Shown here piece by piece: positions 37,941 to 50,276 of a stretch of 64,000 bases of DNA. A program made the position numbers and the translations under genes. The number at the start of each line of letters is the position of its first letter. The first letter of the stretch is position 1. The stretch lies in NCBI GenBank assembly GCA_029204225.1, contig CM055095.1:50292841-50356840 (forward strand), written 5' to 3'. The stretch comes from Diphasiastrum complanatum. Its lineage: Eukaryota; Streptophyta; Lycopodiopsida; Lycopodiales; Lycopodiaceae. The notes under the pieces are model-generated. The model searched no databases. It was not told the DNA's origin and was given only the letters and a program-made list of their open reading frames with translations.

Positions 37941-39115
37941 CTAGAGCTTAACATCCAAAATTTCCTCAACCCTCAAGCCAAGATCTAGACGCAAAAATAC
38001 TGGTCCATTTATTGTAAGATTCCATCGTGGGAAACTAAAGCCTCTTTCAATGAACCATCCTGAGAAGAATTCAGGGAAGGTAATGCATGTGCCAGCCACT
38101 TGGGCAGCTGGCAGAACATGTGAACCTGAAGCTTTTGTTTCATAGTTTTGCGAGTAGTCTCTTTTCATGGCAATATTGTACTCCAGTATATTGCGATGAG
38201 GATAGGGCTCACTGACTTTCGGTAAAGAACATGGCTCTAGAACAAGACTAATACAACAAGTTACTTGCTGATTACAAGATGTCCTTATAGGCCCATGCCT
38301 GGCTTCCAGGTTGAAAAGGTACTTGCCACCAAGAGAAAAAGGCCGTGACTGAAAAATTTGCCCTGTACAAATCACAAGTTCAAGAGGAAACTCGAAGTAA
38401 ACCTGGCAGCTCACATCAGTCTGTTTGACGATGAAAGTTTTGGAGTTTCCCCAGAAATTTTCAAGAATAAGATTGTTTCGAGGGCGGTATCTGTTATGAT
38501 TTGTCTTCTTCCAGATCATCTGCTGCTGCCGAGAATGTGTGTAACTTTTGAACTTTAATGCCTCCATTACCAGTGCTTGGCAGGCTTCGCTTTGCATTTG
38601 TGGACAAGCAGTTACAACATCGACAAGGAAATCACCAGTCATCCAAGGAAAACGTACAACTTCAGCAATTTCTTTGGAAGCTTGCAACTTGTCATCTGGG
38701 TCGTGACAATTAGTTTCCAACCACTCTAACATGAAGTTAAACACCTCCTCTTCATATGAGACAATAACAGTATCACTATCAAGAACAACCTTAACTCCCT
38801 CTATATTTAAGGCAAGAAAGTCTGCTTTCCTCAGGGAAATGTTTTGAAACTGTTGAGCCAGATAATTTCTGCACTGCTCTACAACTGGATGGACAGACTT
38901 ATTGGCTTTCAAAGATTCTGGAAGCCCAAGAATCAGAAGGCAATCATTAAGACTATTTGGAAAATTCTTTAGCACCTCAGCAAGAGGCTCCATACATGAA
39001 GATATTGCAAACCGGTCAGCTAGAGACAGAAGAGTGATGGTACTTTCAGCGTCCAATAGCTCGACCAAACGGCCTGTGTACATGTACTGGATGAGACATT
39101 GTAGGCCCTTTTGCT
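37941..39115 (-). CDS. BTB-BACK protein, POB1/LRB-like, last exon
   Basis: Likely substrate adaptor of a CUL3 ubiquitin ligase. This exon gives the end of the BTB domain (GLQCLIQYMYTGRLVELLDA, then LADRFAISSCMEPLAEVL), the BACK domain (LNDCLLILGLPESL, NISLRKADFLALNIEGVKVV, FNFMLEWLETN, RFPWMTGDFL) and a C-terminal beta-rich region (QVYFEFPLELV, FSLGGKYLFNLEA, FFSGWFIERGF, INGPVFLRLDL) as in POB1/LRB proteins, to a stop at 37941. The start is set by a TGCAG acceptor on the minus strand; an in-frame TAG lies just beyond, so the frame cannot extend further. The phase matches the exon at 57477-57632: joining them gives ...SEEEQKGLQC..., agreeing with the EEEAALMELL stretch of the family. N-terminal exons are not found. 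No breaks are seen in these 391 codons. Confidence 0.82.
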
Positions 39116-40204
39116 CTGCATTATCATACATCATAGACTAGCTCAATCTCTCGTGTAACAGAGTCCAGTAGAAAAGAAGCTTAATGCCACATATTGATAC
39201 AATACTGGAACGCTACATCGTATTTACTATCTGAGCATAAGCTGAATTTGGAAAACGTCCCAAATCTCTACCACGGTTGAAAAGAAACCAAACTGCCAAC
39301 TAGCTCAAGAAATTACAGAAAGTCAATAAACTGAATGCAACAGTTTAAAGAACCAAAGATCGTTATGCTATGAACGAGCGAGGACATTCAGCTACTTGAA
39401 TACAAAAAAACGTGGCCATTGATAACCCTTTTTGAGACTGACATCGCCTTGAACAAAAATAAGAAGAAATCTGAAACTCGTCCCCCATATTCCAAACTTA
39501 CAAGCTTGCTCTATTGTAGCTTCCATGAAATCTAACTATCCTGGAAACTTAAAGACATTGTTATGAATGCATCCTTACTAGTACATGAATTTATGCTCAG
39601 AAATAGAAATAGCATAAAAAAGGGCATTTCTTCAATAGTTTGTATCATATTGAATCAGATGGAGCAAAAAGTATACTCCTGCCTTTATTAGTAAAGGATG
39701 GGAAAACCCATCAATGTACAAAAAGATGGAAGTATATAGAATGATAACGCTGAAATGGCAAAAAGAAAGCACAGTTAATAAATTGAACTACAAGGAGAGT
39801 CAATACATTCTACTCTATAAACCATCTAGTTAATAAAAGACAATACAAACCTTAAAGTACAAAAAAGGAGCCTTATTGCTACAAGAATAGTTTCAGAGAT
39901 GATGTATATTTGTTTGTATTTATGCAGGGAAAGATGTTCACCGTAAGAATGTCTCTTCATCCAGATTTCCTATGACCATTGAGCTTCCTCATCAAGTTGA
40001 AGTACTTTATCAATAATATGCACATGTTGGAGAGTGCTGGACTATTTCTGTTTTGCATTTTTTAATATAACGATCCTTTTGGCAAGAAGGCTATAATTTT
40101 AAACACACCTTTGATATTGACTTAACCAAAATGAAGTTTTTTCAGCCCTAAGCTCTTCACTAATCAGCTAATCTCAAAGATTCCATGTACTATGGAAGCA
40201 AGTG

Positions 40205-42435
40205 TGAAATGATTTTTGAAAGCACACGAAATAATCTGGTGGTATCCGGAACGAAGGTCTCTATCTTAGAAAAGATCTGGAAGGACCAAGCTGATCAACA
40301 AGGTCATCCATGTGAGGTATGGGATACTGGTTCCGGATAGTCAACTTGTTCAAGGCTCGATAGACAATACAAAGGCGTTTAGTACCATCTTTTTAGAACA
40401 TAGGCAACTATGGCTAGAAACAATAAGGCCCTAATGTAAAAGTTTGAAAATCTAGATTTGGACATCATCACGTTCACATAATGGTGGCAGAGATGTAGGT
40501 TCCGAAATACATGAGCATACTGGTGTGATAAATCAGAAATCACCTGAGGTACAGGAGTCGGAGCTGGCGTAGCAGAAGTAGCAACTGAAGTACTCTGAAC
40601 ACATAAAAGAGCGGCACAAACAGCCTTCGGCAGGCTGCGCATAAACTGCTTCCCACTAAAGAGTTGGTAATCCCCCTGGGAATCAATGCCAACAAGTGAA
40701 TGGGTGATAGTACCATGAACGAAAGTAAGTGTCTGCTGAGTCAAATCCAATGTAACTACACCAAGTGAAGCAAACCAATCAGCACCAAGGATGAGATCAT
40801 TGCACTCCATAGGAAGAATGTAAAAGTCCGTTTGTCCAGTAAATCCCCCAGTACGGTAGTCCAATCCCTGAAACATCAAAGAACCGGTAAAATAATGAGA
40901 ACTGGCAACCTCAACACTAAGAGTCTGTGGAGCCGGAACAGGTGAAGCACGAATCCGACTGGAGATATAACTGTTGATAAAAGAATGAGTACTGCTCGTG
41001 TCGACCAAGGCAATACTCTCGCCCAGTAATGCACACACAAACCGAATAGAGCGAGGACCAGGACGCCTAGCCCAAGTAGCATAAGCAAGCTGAGCATGGC
41101 ATGTAGTAGCGGGAAGTGTCTAAGTAGGAGTCTCAGAAACAGGGTCAGGCTCATCAAATATTTGGATATAAATATCCGACTCATCGGCATCAACGCCCTC
41201 AAGATAGAAAACAGCAGTAGGAGCAGAAGGAGGTTGACGACAACCACAAGCAAGGTGATCAGGACTCTTACAACGAAAACAGAGACGCTTTGCTGAATCT
41301 CAGCAAACTTTGCAGCCGTGTAACGACGCACAGCAGGTCGAGGTATAGAAGGGCGTGATGAAGAAGGTATAACAGAACAAGATGTAGGTGAAGAAATAAC
41401 ATAAGTAGAAGGGGCATGTATGCTAGTAGGACGAGGACGGGAAAAATGAGTAGAGAAAGAAGTCTCAGGATACTTATGTTGTAATGTAGTAGCAAATGAT
41501 ATAGCATTAGAAAGTGAGAGCGGTCAAAAAGACACAACATCATAGCATAGTGGACCCCGAAGTCCAGCGAGGGAAATAAGCTCAGTAGGCTGTAAATTTG
41601 TAAAGAGATGAGATAACTCTGTAAATTGATCTGTGTAGAGAGCTAAATCACTAGTCTAAGTAACGCTACAAAAAATATCGCGCTGACGACTCAACCACAG
41701 AGGCGAAGCCAGTCATGACAACGTTTAAACGGAAAGAAATCCTGGAAATAGCTCTCTCAATGGCCTCCTGAATGTGATCGTGGAGGCTCACTAGTAGATG
41801 GAGAGGTGGTAGCCATCAACAAAATAGTGATAAGGTAAAAAAGTAATCTATCTGAAGAATCAGAAACTCAACGAATACAAACAACCAAGAAAGAGGAGAA
41901 GGGCATATACTCATAAGAAAGGAGACACAATGCATGAACAAATGGGCATACTGAAGGAGAGGACATAAGTCGTCACAACAGGTTAGCCAAAAGAACACAC
42001 AAAAGACTCGTAACAAGTGATAAAACACAGAAGATGTAGCTGGCACTGAATCTGCAACAAAGAAGGTCTGAAAATGAAGGTAAATGATGGGAGAAAAAAG
42101 GCTGTAAATGGGCGAAAATGCTGAGATGGGCGCTGAAAATTGCTGAGAATAGGATCTGGAAATAGGCGATTTATTGGCTGGAGATGGGCTACAATGGGCG
42201 GGCGCTGGTTGGCTGAAAATGGGCGCTGGTCCTCCAGACGGCTATGAAAAACCTGCTGAAAGTAGGCGAAAACCTGCTGAAAATGGGCGCTGATTTGCAT
42301 CCAATCGACCACGAAATCCTACAAAAAAGCTGATCCGTAGGCTGAAAATGTAAGCTACAGATTGGTGCCCTCCTAAAGAAGAATCAGATCTGAAATATGC
42401 ACCAGCCTCCAGCCAAGGAAAGTGCTCTGATACCA
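40205..42435 (-). pseudogene. Chromovirus-type Ty3/gypsy relic (Gy-C1): leader, gag, protease, start of RT
   Basis: Minus strand. Primer site TGGTATCAGAGCACT at 42435-42421 next to an LTR end; leader to about 41815; gag about 41815-41050 with knuckle CFRCKSPDHLACGC (about 41280). Protease: ALVDTSSTHSFINSYIS with DTS in place of the usual DTG or DSG, then NDLILGADWFASLGVVTLD. The RT begins after 40400 ([20 protein letters not shown], about 40350) and ends at the KID-LRSGYHQI block (about 40230), which carries a one-base insertion. Everything after that is missing. Frame breaks occur in gag. Confidence 0.82.
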
Positions 42436-42989
42436 TGTTACGAACTGATCCACAATAGATCTATGGTTAAGCTAGAAAAGTAACACATAAGCAGGAAAGT
42501 AGTCTAGAAAGCAGGAATGCTTAAAGAGACAAGAGAGAATTAGAATTAGAATTATTATTATTAACGTCTTTTGGTACCCAAAGGGAAATAAGACAAAAGA
42601 GAGTACAAAAGGTGAGGAGCATTGTCCGCATACGGACTTATTTACTAGTAAAAAGAGAAGAAGACAAGAAACTAGTATGTCTATCTCGCTATCTCTAAGA
42701 AGAAGAAGTATCCAAGCTTGACCACCAGCTTGCGAGGGTACAATGCACGAGCTTAACCACCTGCTCTGCGGAGGAGACCAGCTACGAGTAAGCTGAAAAT
42801 AATGAGTGATAGTAGTACTGGAGCGTGCTGTAGACTGGCGAGAAGACTGTGAAGATCTAGTGATCCTGGATCCAGCAGAAGTATGTGAGACTCTGTGTGT
42901 CTTCAATCTCCGAGTGGGGACTACAAAATCCAAAACGGAAATGTCCTCTCTGTCTCGCTTCTGGAAAGACTGGGTAATATGAGCCTGGT

Positions 42990-45954
42990 TGTGATCCATA
43001 TCTATGGTAGGTAGAAGTGAAGCTCGTAGAGTATACATCTCTCTCAATAGAAGACCTACACATCTGGAGTCTGGATACTCGAGGAACGATCGCAACGTGA
43101 GAGGGGTATCTCTGTATAAACAATGGTAACGCCCCCTGATCTCATAATATACTGGACAGCGAAAGATGAAATGGAACTCATCCTCATCTCATGAAGAGAA
43201 CAAAGCTGACATATCCTCTGCAATCTGGGAGTGTCCGTGTATCTACCCGTCTCAATAGCAAGCTGATGAGAAGAGACTCGGAGCTGTCCCATACGGTACC
43301 GCAGACCAAAAGATAATGGCTGTGTAAAATATGCTGGAAGGACAGGGGTACCCGTAGTATCCAACCGTAGTAGACGTGTGCCATAGAAATGTATCTTGAC
43401 CTTATCAGGGTCGGGCTGTGACCATATAGTGCGTATGTAACTACGATAAATATGTTGTCTGATATACGCATGAGTCCCGCTCGGAAGATCAAGTACAGAT
43501 AAGCCCCAAGTCCGAAGAAGGACTGAGACACTGCCAAACCAAAAATGCTTGGCCCCCTGTCCAACAATGGTGCGTGATGAAGTGAGAGCAGCAACAATAT
43601 ATCTAGAAGTGTCTAACTCTCATATCCTGTGAAGAAAGGTAATGATCTAAAACATAGCACCGATACCCAGGGGAGGGGAAGCAAACTCCGCTAATATGAT
43701 ATCATGTGGCACCGAGTGCTTAGCCCTAATCATCCTGCTAAACATGAGAATCTGGATACGAGTAAGATCCCTCCAAGTATCACGTGATAAATCCGAAGTG
43801 ATGTAAAGCAGAAAGGTGTCTCTGTAAGCCAGCTGCAGAGGATGAGAGAAGAACCACATCATCAGCGTATAGGAGAATGGGGATGATAATATCTGCTAAA
43901 GGACAGCCCTCTCCACCTTCCTCTCGAATAATCCGCTCGAGGTCATCAATATATAGTGCAAAGAGAGTAGGAGATAAGGGGCAGCCCTGCTTCACTCCAA
44001 TAGTAGAATGGATCAGCGAGGACCAACCACTACCGTCCCTGAACCGCGCCCAAACTCGCTCATATAAAGTAATGATCGCGGCAATGGTCTTGTCTGTGAA
44101 GCCAAGCGAAGATAATCTCTGGAAAAGGAGGTGTCTCGGAACTGAGTCAAAAGCTTTGCGGAAGTCCACAAAGCAACAATAAACTCTCTGTCTCCGATGT
44201 CGTGCCTCCTCAATGATGCATCGCAAAATGAAAATCTGATCTGAGGTAGAGTATCCCGGTCTGAACCCAGCCTGACCCATAGCATGTAAATCCTCAATCT
44301 CAGCAAAAGATCCAGTAACCGTCTGTAAAATGGAACCATAAATCTTAGCCAAAGTGTGACCAATCATAATAGTACGGTTGTTTTCTACATTTATGGGATC
44401 ACCTGCCTTGAGAATGGGATGAAGAATATTAGTACACCATGCGGTAGGAAAACCAGAGGTCGCGGCAGTGTTAAAAGCGTGAGCAATAAAGGGAGAGATA
44501 AGATGTGCTACAGGTTTGAGGAAATCCACGTTTAGAGAATCATAGTCAGTGGCTTTATGAAGTTTGGCATGGTTAATGGCATTTTCAACCATGTGTGGAG
44601 TAAAAAGCGTGCAGCGGGCAGGTCGTGGTGAGAGTAAGGTAGGAGGGGAGTCTAGGGTATAAAGTTTTGTGGCATATTCGACCCAAGATTCGGTTGCTAT
44701 GGGGGGCAAAGTCGAAGAGGATCTGGTGAAATGTTTCCAGAAAAAGGAGGAGGAAGAGGAATCTAAAGAATCGATCAACCTTTGGCAAAGTGATCGTAGG
44801 TATGTTATCTTCTTTGTTCTGGTAGCTTTATGATATTTTTTCTAGTGTTGTTTGAGTGTTGCAGGGGAGTGTAATCTGGCATTTACCACATGTTTGTGAA
44901 GAGAGCGACATTCTGCATCATACCAGCGGTTGTGAACACGTCTATGAGAGGATATCGTCTTGGTGGGAAAAGATGAGGACGCTGCAGATAAGAGGGATTT
45001 AGAGAGAAAAGTGGCTTGTTGCTCAACTGATGCCGTGAAAGGGAAGTGAGTAAGTAGTTGGGACAGGGTTGTGGTGTAGTTGGCGAGTCCAGAGTGAGTA
45101 AAAGGAACACAGTTGTTAGTAGAAGAGGAGCGTGGAACTTTAGAAGACGGGGTTATGTGACCTAGTGAGAGGCGTAGGAGTGAGTGATCAGAAATGGTGG
45201 GAGGTGTAATGGAAAAATCAGAGATGTGAGGGATCAAAGAAGGTGATCCAATAAAGTAGTCAACTACACTATGTCCTCCACCATGAGGATAACATGTAAA
45301 CGCTGATGAGGAAGGCCACTGTGTGAGGCCATTCAAGATGGCCAGAGAATGTGTCTCCGCAAGAGTAATCAACTGCTCCCCAAAAGATGTAACTGAAGTG
45401 TGTGCATCCTGTGATACTCGATCAAATCCCATATCCAAAGGATGAATTTGAAGAACGTCAGTATCTGCATGAAATTCTATCTGTCTGGAGCTAGTACGGG
45501 CGTTGAAATCTCCTGCTAATAAAATGTAGCCCTGCTAAGAAAAAACAGCAATATCATCTGAGAGTGCCTGAAATGGGTCCCCACCAAATTCAGCAAACGC
45601 CGAAGTCTGTGGAGCGAAGTAACATACAGCCATATAAATGTCCTGAGGTAATTCCAATAATGAACCAATAGTATGTAGCCATATATATCGAGCATATGGA
45701 TCTTGCTTAACCATCTTAACTGTCGTGGCTCTGTATAAACAAGCTACTCCGCCAGATCCACGACAGGTTTTTCCCCTCACAAATGGGCGAAAACCAGAAT
45801 GCCAAGAGTAATCCTGTATATGTGGAAGAGGATGATATAAGGACTCATGGGTTTCAGCCAACAACAAAATGTCACATTTGCTTATAAAATCAGTAAAATC
45901 CCCTGCCGATGATGATGATAAAAAACCATTGCAATTCCAGAGGCCAAGTCTCAA
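42990..45954 (-). pseudogene. LINE ORF2: endonuclease, reverse transcriptase, C-terminal zinc finger
   Basis: ORF2 starts MRLGLWNCNGFLSSSS. An AP-type endonuclease (45954-45100) has LLLAETHES, LLAGDFNART and a TISDHSLL block, with an in-frame TAG just before QGYILLAGD. The RT (about 44600-43790) has QAGFRPGYSTSDQIFIL, YCCFVDFRKAFDSVPRHLLF, IGVKQGCPLSPTLFALYIDD and catalytic LLYADDVVLLSS. A second in-frame TAG follows LKQH at 44842. After a shift near 43790 the C-terminal region ends in a cysteine-histidine finger (RICQLC...DEDEFHFIFRC, about 43210-43130). This finger differs from the usual plant L1 zf-RVT end and recalls CR1/Jockey-like or algal LINEs. Clade assignment is uncertain. Confidence 0.85.
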
Positions 45955-46002
45955 AATTGTAGGGGATCTCGGGCAGCTCCTAAACCCGAGAGCCCCAAGT
46001 TC

Positions 46003-47024
46003 CTAGTGCGAGAGGAGGTCGAAATATCTTGGTTTGTCGTCGATAAAAATGACCTTTTGCCCTTTTTCTTTTGCTTCGTGAATAATCTTTTTCCTTGCTA
46101 ACCATTGGGTATTTGTCAAGTCATCATCCATATAAATGAAAGTGCCTTTGAGTTTTGTTCTAAGCCGAAGGGCTGCATTGCGGTGTTGAAGAGAGCGAAA
46201 TTTGACAAAAAGAACGTTGCCATCAAATGTACTACGCCATGCCGTATCAAAACCATCAACAACATGAGATAACTTGGAAACGAGTAAATCTGTAGCTTCG
46301 TCTATTGGTTTACCGCCGTTGGCAATGCCTCTTACTCTAATATTGAGAGCCTTTTTAGCTCTTCTAGCTTGTTTATCCAAAACTGTCTCCAAATTGTTAT
46401 CCATCATAGAGGCTGAGATATGGGGGTGATTACCTTGTTTGAGGATCGATGTTGTTTCTTCAACCTGTTTTGCAAGTGATGAGAGTTTGCTGCCCATATC
46501 ATCCAGTTTGAAGAGTGTTGCCCATGTCTTTTCTGTTCGACCTGTTTTTCCAAGCAAGATATTTTGTTGGAAGTTTCGTCCGAAGAAGGTACATGTTCTG
46601 CAAGTCGTTGCTTAAGATATACATTTTCTTGCTCAAGCTGCTCCACCCGTTCTTTGACACCCACGAGATCTAGAGCCAATTTGCCATTCGCCATTTCAAA
46701 AAAGTGTAGTTGTTTCTTAATGCCGAGGATTTCGTTTCGGATGAAACCAATATCATAGGCATAAAGGCTCTCAATAGGCTTGGAAGGAGTGTAATCGACC
46801 GTGGACAGCTTTTGTGTTTCTGTGATAGCAAGTGGATTGTCGATGAAAATAGAGGGTGCATCAGTAATGCCTTCTAGTGCAGCTAGCGGTGGGATTGCTG
46901 TAGGTGAAATAGCATCCCCCTCCCTCTCAGATGATGGAGGAGGAGAAGAGGTGAATAGAGGGGGGGGCGTAGGGGCACCCCCCTTTTTCTTGGGTGCCTT
47001 GGAGCTAAGGGTAGCGGTAGGCAA
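46003..47024 (-). pseudogene. LINE ORF1: coiled coil and L1-type RRM
   Basis: RNA-binding ORF1 protein. MPTATLSSKAPKKKGGAP begins a Pro/Ser-rich N-terminus; a coiled coil follows (GVKERVEQLEQENVYLKQRL); then, after a frameshift near 46510, a region with ALNIRVRGIANGGKPIDEAT, GNVLFVKFRSLQHRNAAL and RKKIIHEAKEKGQKVIFID, as in the RRM-like and C-terminal parts of L1 ORF1p. It ends at 46003, 48 bases before the ORF2 start. The shift is the only break seen. Confidence 0.8.
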
Positions 47025-47029
47025 GATTG

Positions 47030-47223
47030 TGGGTCAGGTTAGCGCCAGCAGGGGCCGTACAGCATCAGAGGAGCCGTACAGGTCAGCGAGGAAAGATAGC
47101 GTCAGCAGGAGCGGAGCGTGTAGGAGCAGAGGCAGGAGCGGTACAGGTCAGCGAGGCATGAAGCCATCGCGCCAGCAAGGCAGCCATCACGCCAGGAGAG
47201 CCATCGTCAGGAGGGGAGCCATC

Positions 47224-47271
<48 letters not shown>
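47030..47271 (-). repeat. LINE 5' UTR: minisatellite plus (GA)n
   Basis: 47030-47225 is G/C-rich with repeated words GTACAGGTCAGCGAGG (twice) and GCCATCGCG/GCCATCACGCCAG (several). 47226-47271 is a perfect GA run of about 46 bases. Repeated 5' UTR units can act as promoter in LINEs; that role here is inference. Confidence 0.65.
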
Positions 47272-47273
<2 letters not shown>

Positions 47274-47599
47274 TCATGAGCTGAATAAAAGACTACAATG
47301 TTGCCCTATATATACCCTACCGATGAACCCTAAAGTAGGAATTCAAAAGTAGAGGGAAACAGAAGATTTGGAGGGAAGCAGAAGATTTGGAGGGAAAATA
47401 GTGCGTCCCCCCAGTAGGAGGACCTCCATTCCAAATCAATATGAGCAAGTCCTAAAAATGTGACCAATTAGGGCCCAAGGCCAGTACATGAATAAAAAGG
47501 GCCCATAGGCCTGCTTATGCATAATAAACAATGGACGCAACGAAATTAATGAGCCAAGTCCATAGTTGTTCCCCATTAGTGTAAATCTCAAAATCATCA

Positions 47600-48575
47600 G
47601 TGTCATCAACAAGATGAAAGTGAGAGTTTACTGCTGTTTGCAATCATGATCATGATAATTAAGGTTCTTGATTTGGAACAAAGTTTTTTAGAAAGAATCT
47701 TGGCCCCATTTGAACAACAAAACTTGGATTGGGCACAAGACGATTAGAAGGACTTGATCAATAGAAGAAGCAACTATAGATGTGGATCGAGGAGTGTAGC
47801 TGGACGAGGAAGGTAGAATAGGCTTAGATGTGGAAATAAATTGTTAATCATGATCCTTATGTTGTAATGTACTGGCAAGCGACATAGCATGAGAGAAAAA
47901 AGTAGGAAAAGCCAAATCATACGTAAGTGTATCACAAAGAAACCACAACATAACAAGAAATAACTTCATCGGCAAGTAGTTTAGAAAAAATATATAAAAC
48001 AAAATGCTCAATGATTGTACCAGTTTGTTGAAGCCTATAAAGGAGACCCTAGGGAGTAGTGCACCATGTAGGATCAATCATAGCTTGTCCTAAGAACAGT
48101 AGTGAACTCAACCCAAGTAATGTCAATAGGAAGAATGAATTGTTGTGTATGTAACCATATATAGGCATGTCCACCCAAAATTCAAATGAATAGCCACAAG
48201 CTTAACCTTCTAAGTAGCTTTGCGAGGTGCGAAGGAAAAATAAGTCTGCAACTTATGAAGCCATTTGTCGAGCACAATATCATTCTTAGAACCATTCTAA
48301 ATGAATAACTAGACCTTGTCTTGAAATTCCCTAAGATAGGATCAGGACTGGATCGACAATATCATCAGCAGGAAGCAAAGTAAGAGCTAGACATATGGAA
48401 GGGGCAGGGAATGGTGGAGACTGCCAACGGATGTCAACAATACAAGCAATGGGGTCATCCATCTGAGAAGGAAGATTTTCAAAAGAATGACGTAATTAGA
48501 CAAGCTAACAAGGATGCACGTCCAAGTGATCGGAAACTTCTCTAGGACTGGAGGAAGCACAAGTGTTCGACATGG
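47600..48575 (-). pseudogene. Chromovirus-type gag relic (Gy-C3)
   Basis: Minus strand, third copy of the Gy-C family gag, heavily decayed. The start is near 48570 (MSNTCASSSPREVSDHLD). KWLHKLQTYFSFAPRKAT..KVKLVAIHLNFG lines up with NWYSKLETYFLMFPKTDIQR of Gy-C2, and MIDPTW..P.GLLYRLQQTG with MIDPQWLIRQRDIFRSLSHT. The part toward 47600 resembles Gy-C1 41460-41530. No protease or RT remains. Confidence 0.65.
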
Positions 48576-48886
48576 TGGAATGAAAAAAGAACATGGAAAA
48601 CCAAAATGTGGAACGAACAAAAGATGAGAAACAGACACTTAGAGAGGATAAGTAGACAGGTGGATAGGTAGCTAGATGCAAGGGTAGATCAGGTACATAT
48701 ATTCGAGTAGGGGTAGATAGGCAGATAGGAAGGTAGGTAGATGAGTGGATAGGGGAACTGTCGACGGGTGGACATGAAGATAGGTACATAAGGTGGAGAT
48801 GGTGGATGAGGTAGATAGGCGGATTAGCAAAGAGGCCGATGAAGAAGAGAGAATGCAAGGGCTACGGAAGTGGGAAGGGCGATGGA
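48576..48886 (-). repeat. Purine-rich GATA/GGTAG leader repeats of Gy-C3 (left part)
   Basis: Degenerate repeats of GATAGG, GGTAGG and GGTGGA words on the plus strand, a quasi-minisatellite in the Gy-C3 leader. Interrupted at ATGGA (48882-48886) by element 48887-55916 and continued at 55922. Confidence 0.6.
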
Positions 48887-49290
48887 TGTAGGAAATCAGA
48901 GTGCCAAGATCCTTCTAACATTCAATCTCCATATACAAGAAGAAAAAGAAGAGGGAGAGGGTTAGGCGCCCTCAAGGAGAGAGAAAGTAGTAGCAATGCT
49001 TGAAAGGGAATGAATTACAAATGAATAATGAGTACATATAAATAGGCCTTCCAAGGGCCTAGACTCTTCCAAACCCTGAGTTCTAGAACCTTCCAAACCC
49101 ACTACTAATTATAGGGCACCCCCAAAAGTCAAGATAGCAAGTTACTACTAGACCAAAATTGGGTCCAACTTAACTAAAACTGACTTAACATGGTCTAAAT
49201 AATAAACCTAACCCATGGTTACACAAGTCTCGACCTTTTGGGTCAAAGTAACCTATGGGAAACTAACATTATCATTTATTATTTCTAACA
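48887..49290 (-). repeat. 3' LTR of Co-C
   Basis: 404 bp, starts TGTAGGAAATC and ends TTTCTAACA on the plus strand. Confidence 0.92.
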
Positions 49291-49735
49291 CCCTCCTTAA
49301 ATGATAATGTAAAAAACATAACATGACATGAAGTATGAAAAATTGCAACAAAAATGCAAAGTGTTGCATGCTGCCCAAAACTCCATGTAGCCGAAAAAGA
49401 AAAGATGTAGCTTGTTGTCCAAGCTTAATGTCGCCAAAAAAACTTCAGCTTGAAGTAGTCGAAGTAGCCGAAATCTCAGCCCCAATCATGCCCGATGTAG
49501 AAGAGATGTAGAATACGAAATGCGGTAGCATCAAGTCGAAGAGTGAAGACAAGCATGTTCCATCCAAAGTAGGTAACCAAAAAACCAGCCACAAGCCGAA
49601 ATATGGATTTGCAATCCATCAATGGTTCCCACATGATTTCATAAGTCTTCTTACCACAAGAAACATAAAGAAGAGTATGATACTCTTTTACCATCACATC
49701 CTCCCAAATCTTACTATCAATTATATGCTCATCAA

Positions 49736-50200
49736 AGTTATGATCAAAATCTCAGGTGTTGAATCAATGAAGCATAACAGACAGCAATAGACTAAAGCCC
49801 TACAAGCAATAGACAAGACAATAGGTTCTCCCACGAAGAGCCCAAGCAATACCAATCAATAACCTGAAAAATGAGTGTACAAATGCCCCTATAAATACCC
49901 TACCAATGAACCCTAAAATAGGAATTCAAAAGTAAAGGGAGGCAAAATGTGGAGGGAAAATAGTGCGCCCTCCTACGGGCCCCCACTCCACATATAACCA
50001 TATAATAAGGGCCCAAGGCCAGTCAATGTCATAAAAAAGGACCCAGTGCGGGTCATAAGCATATAAAAAGGCTCTGGGGCCTGTACATGACTAATATAAA
50101 ATGCGTAACCAGAAATATACATAACCAACAGTAGATGTAAAGAGGCCTGCGGAATATATGCAGAGTAGCCCAGTAGGCCTGTATCCTGTAGTCCGTAACC
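49736..50200 (-). repeat. 3' LTR of Gy-C2
   Basis: Left copy. Followed on the plus strand by CCTCCCTGGC (50200-50209), the complement of the purine tract. Confidence 0.93.
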
Positions 50201-50276
50201 CTCCCTGGCTATAAAGAACATTGCCCCCAATGTAGGCAAAATAAGATAAGAACCAATGCCAGAGAAAAATACTGCA

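Larger units (their letters stand above)
42530..47271 (-). mobile_element. Non-LTR retrotransposon (LINE), near full length
   Basis: Minus-strand LINE with a G/C-rich repetitive 5' UTR (47225-47030), ORF1 (47024-46003), ORF2 (45954 to about 42990) and a 3' end with a simple tail of AAT and TTCTAA repeats (42565-42535). It lies inside the Gy-C1 LTR. The target site appears GA-rich: AGAGACAAGAGAGA on one side and a long (GA)n on the other, so an exact duplication cannot be fixed. Only two in-frame stops and about three shifts were found, so it is fairly young. Confidence 0.82.
42436..47590 (-). repeat. Gy-C1 5' LTR, split by a LINE
   Basis: The LTR end lies at 42436 (plus-strand TGTTACGAACTG) and continues to about 42530. 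It resumes at about 47272, where CCTACCGATGAACCCTAAAG and GGAGGGAAAATAGTGCG match the related Gy-C2 LTRs at 49895-49965. A TATA box (CTATATATA, about 47305-47315) lies in the second part. The outer end near 47590 is approximate because no partner LTR exists here. Confidence 0.6.

Noticed and set aside
37752-37988. Plus-strand frame over the BTB gene end
   Set aside because: Antisense to the BTB-BACK coding end and 3' UTR; no family resemblance.
46801-47352. 183-residue plus-strand frame
   Set aside because: Antisense to LINE ORF1 and its 5' UTR, extended by the (GA)n run.
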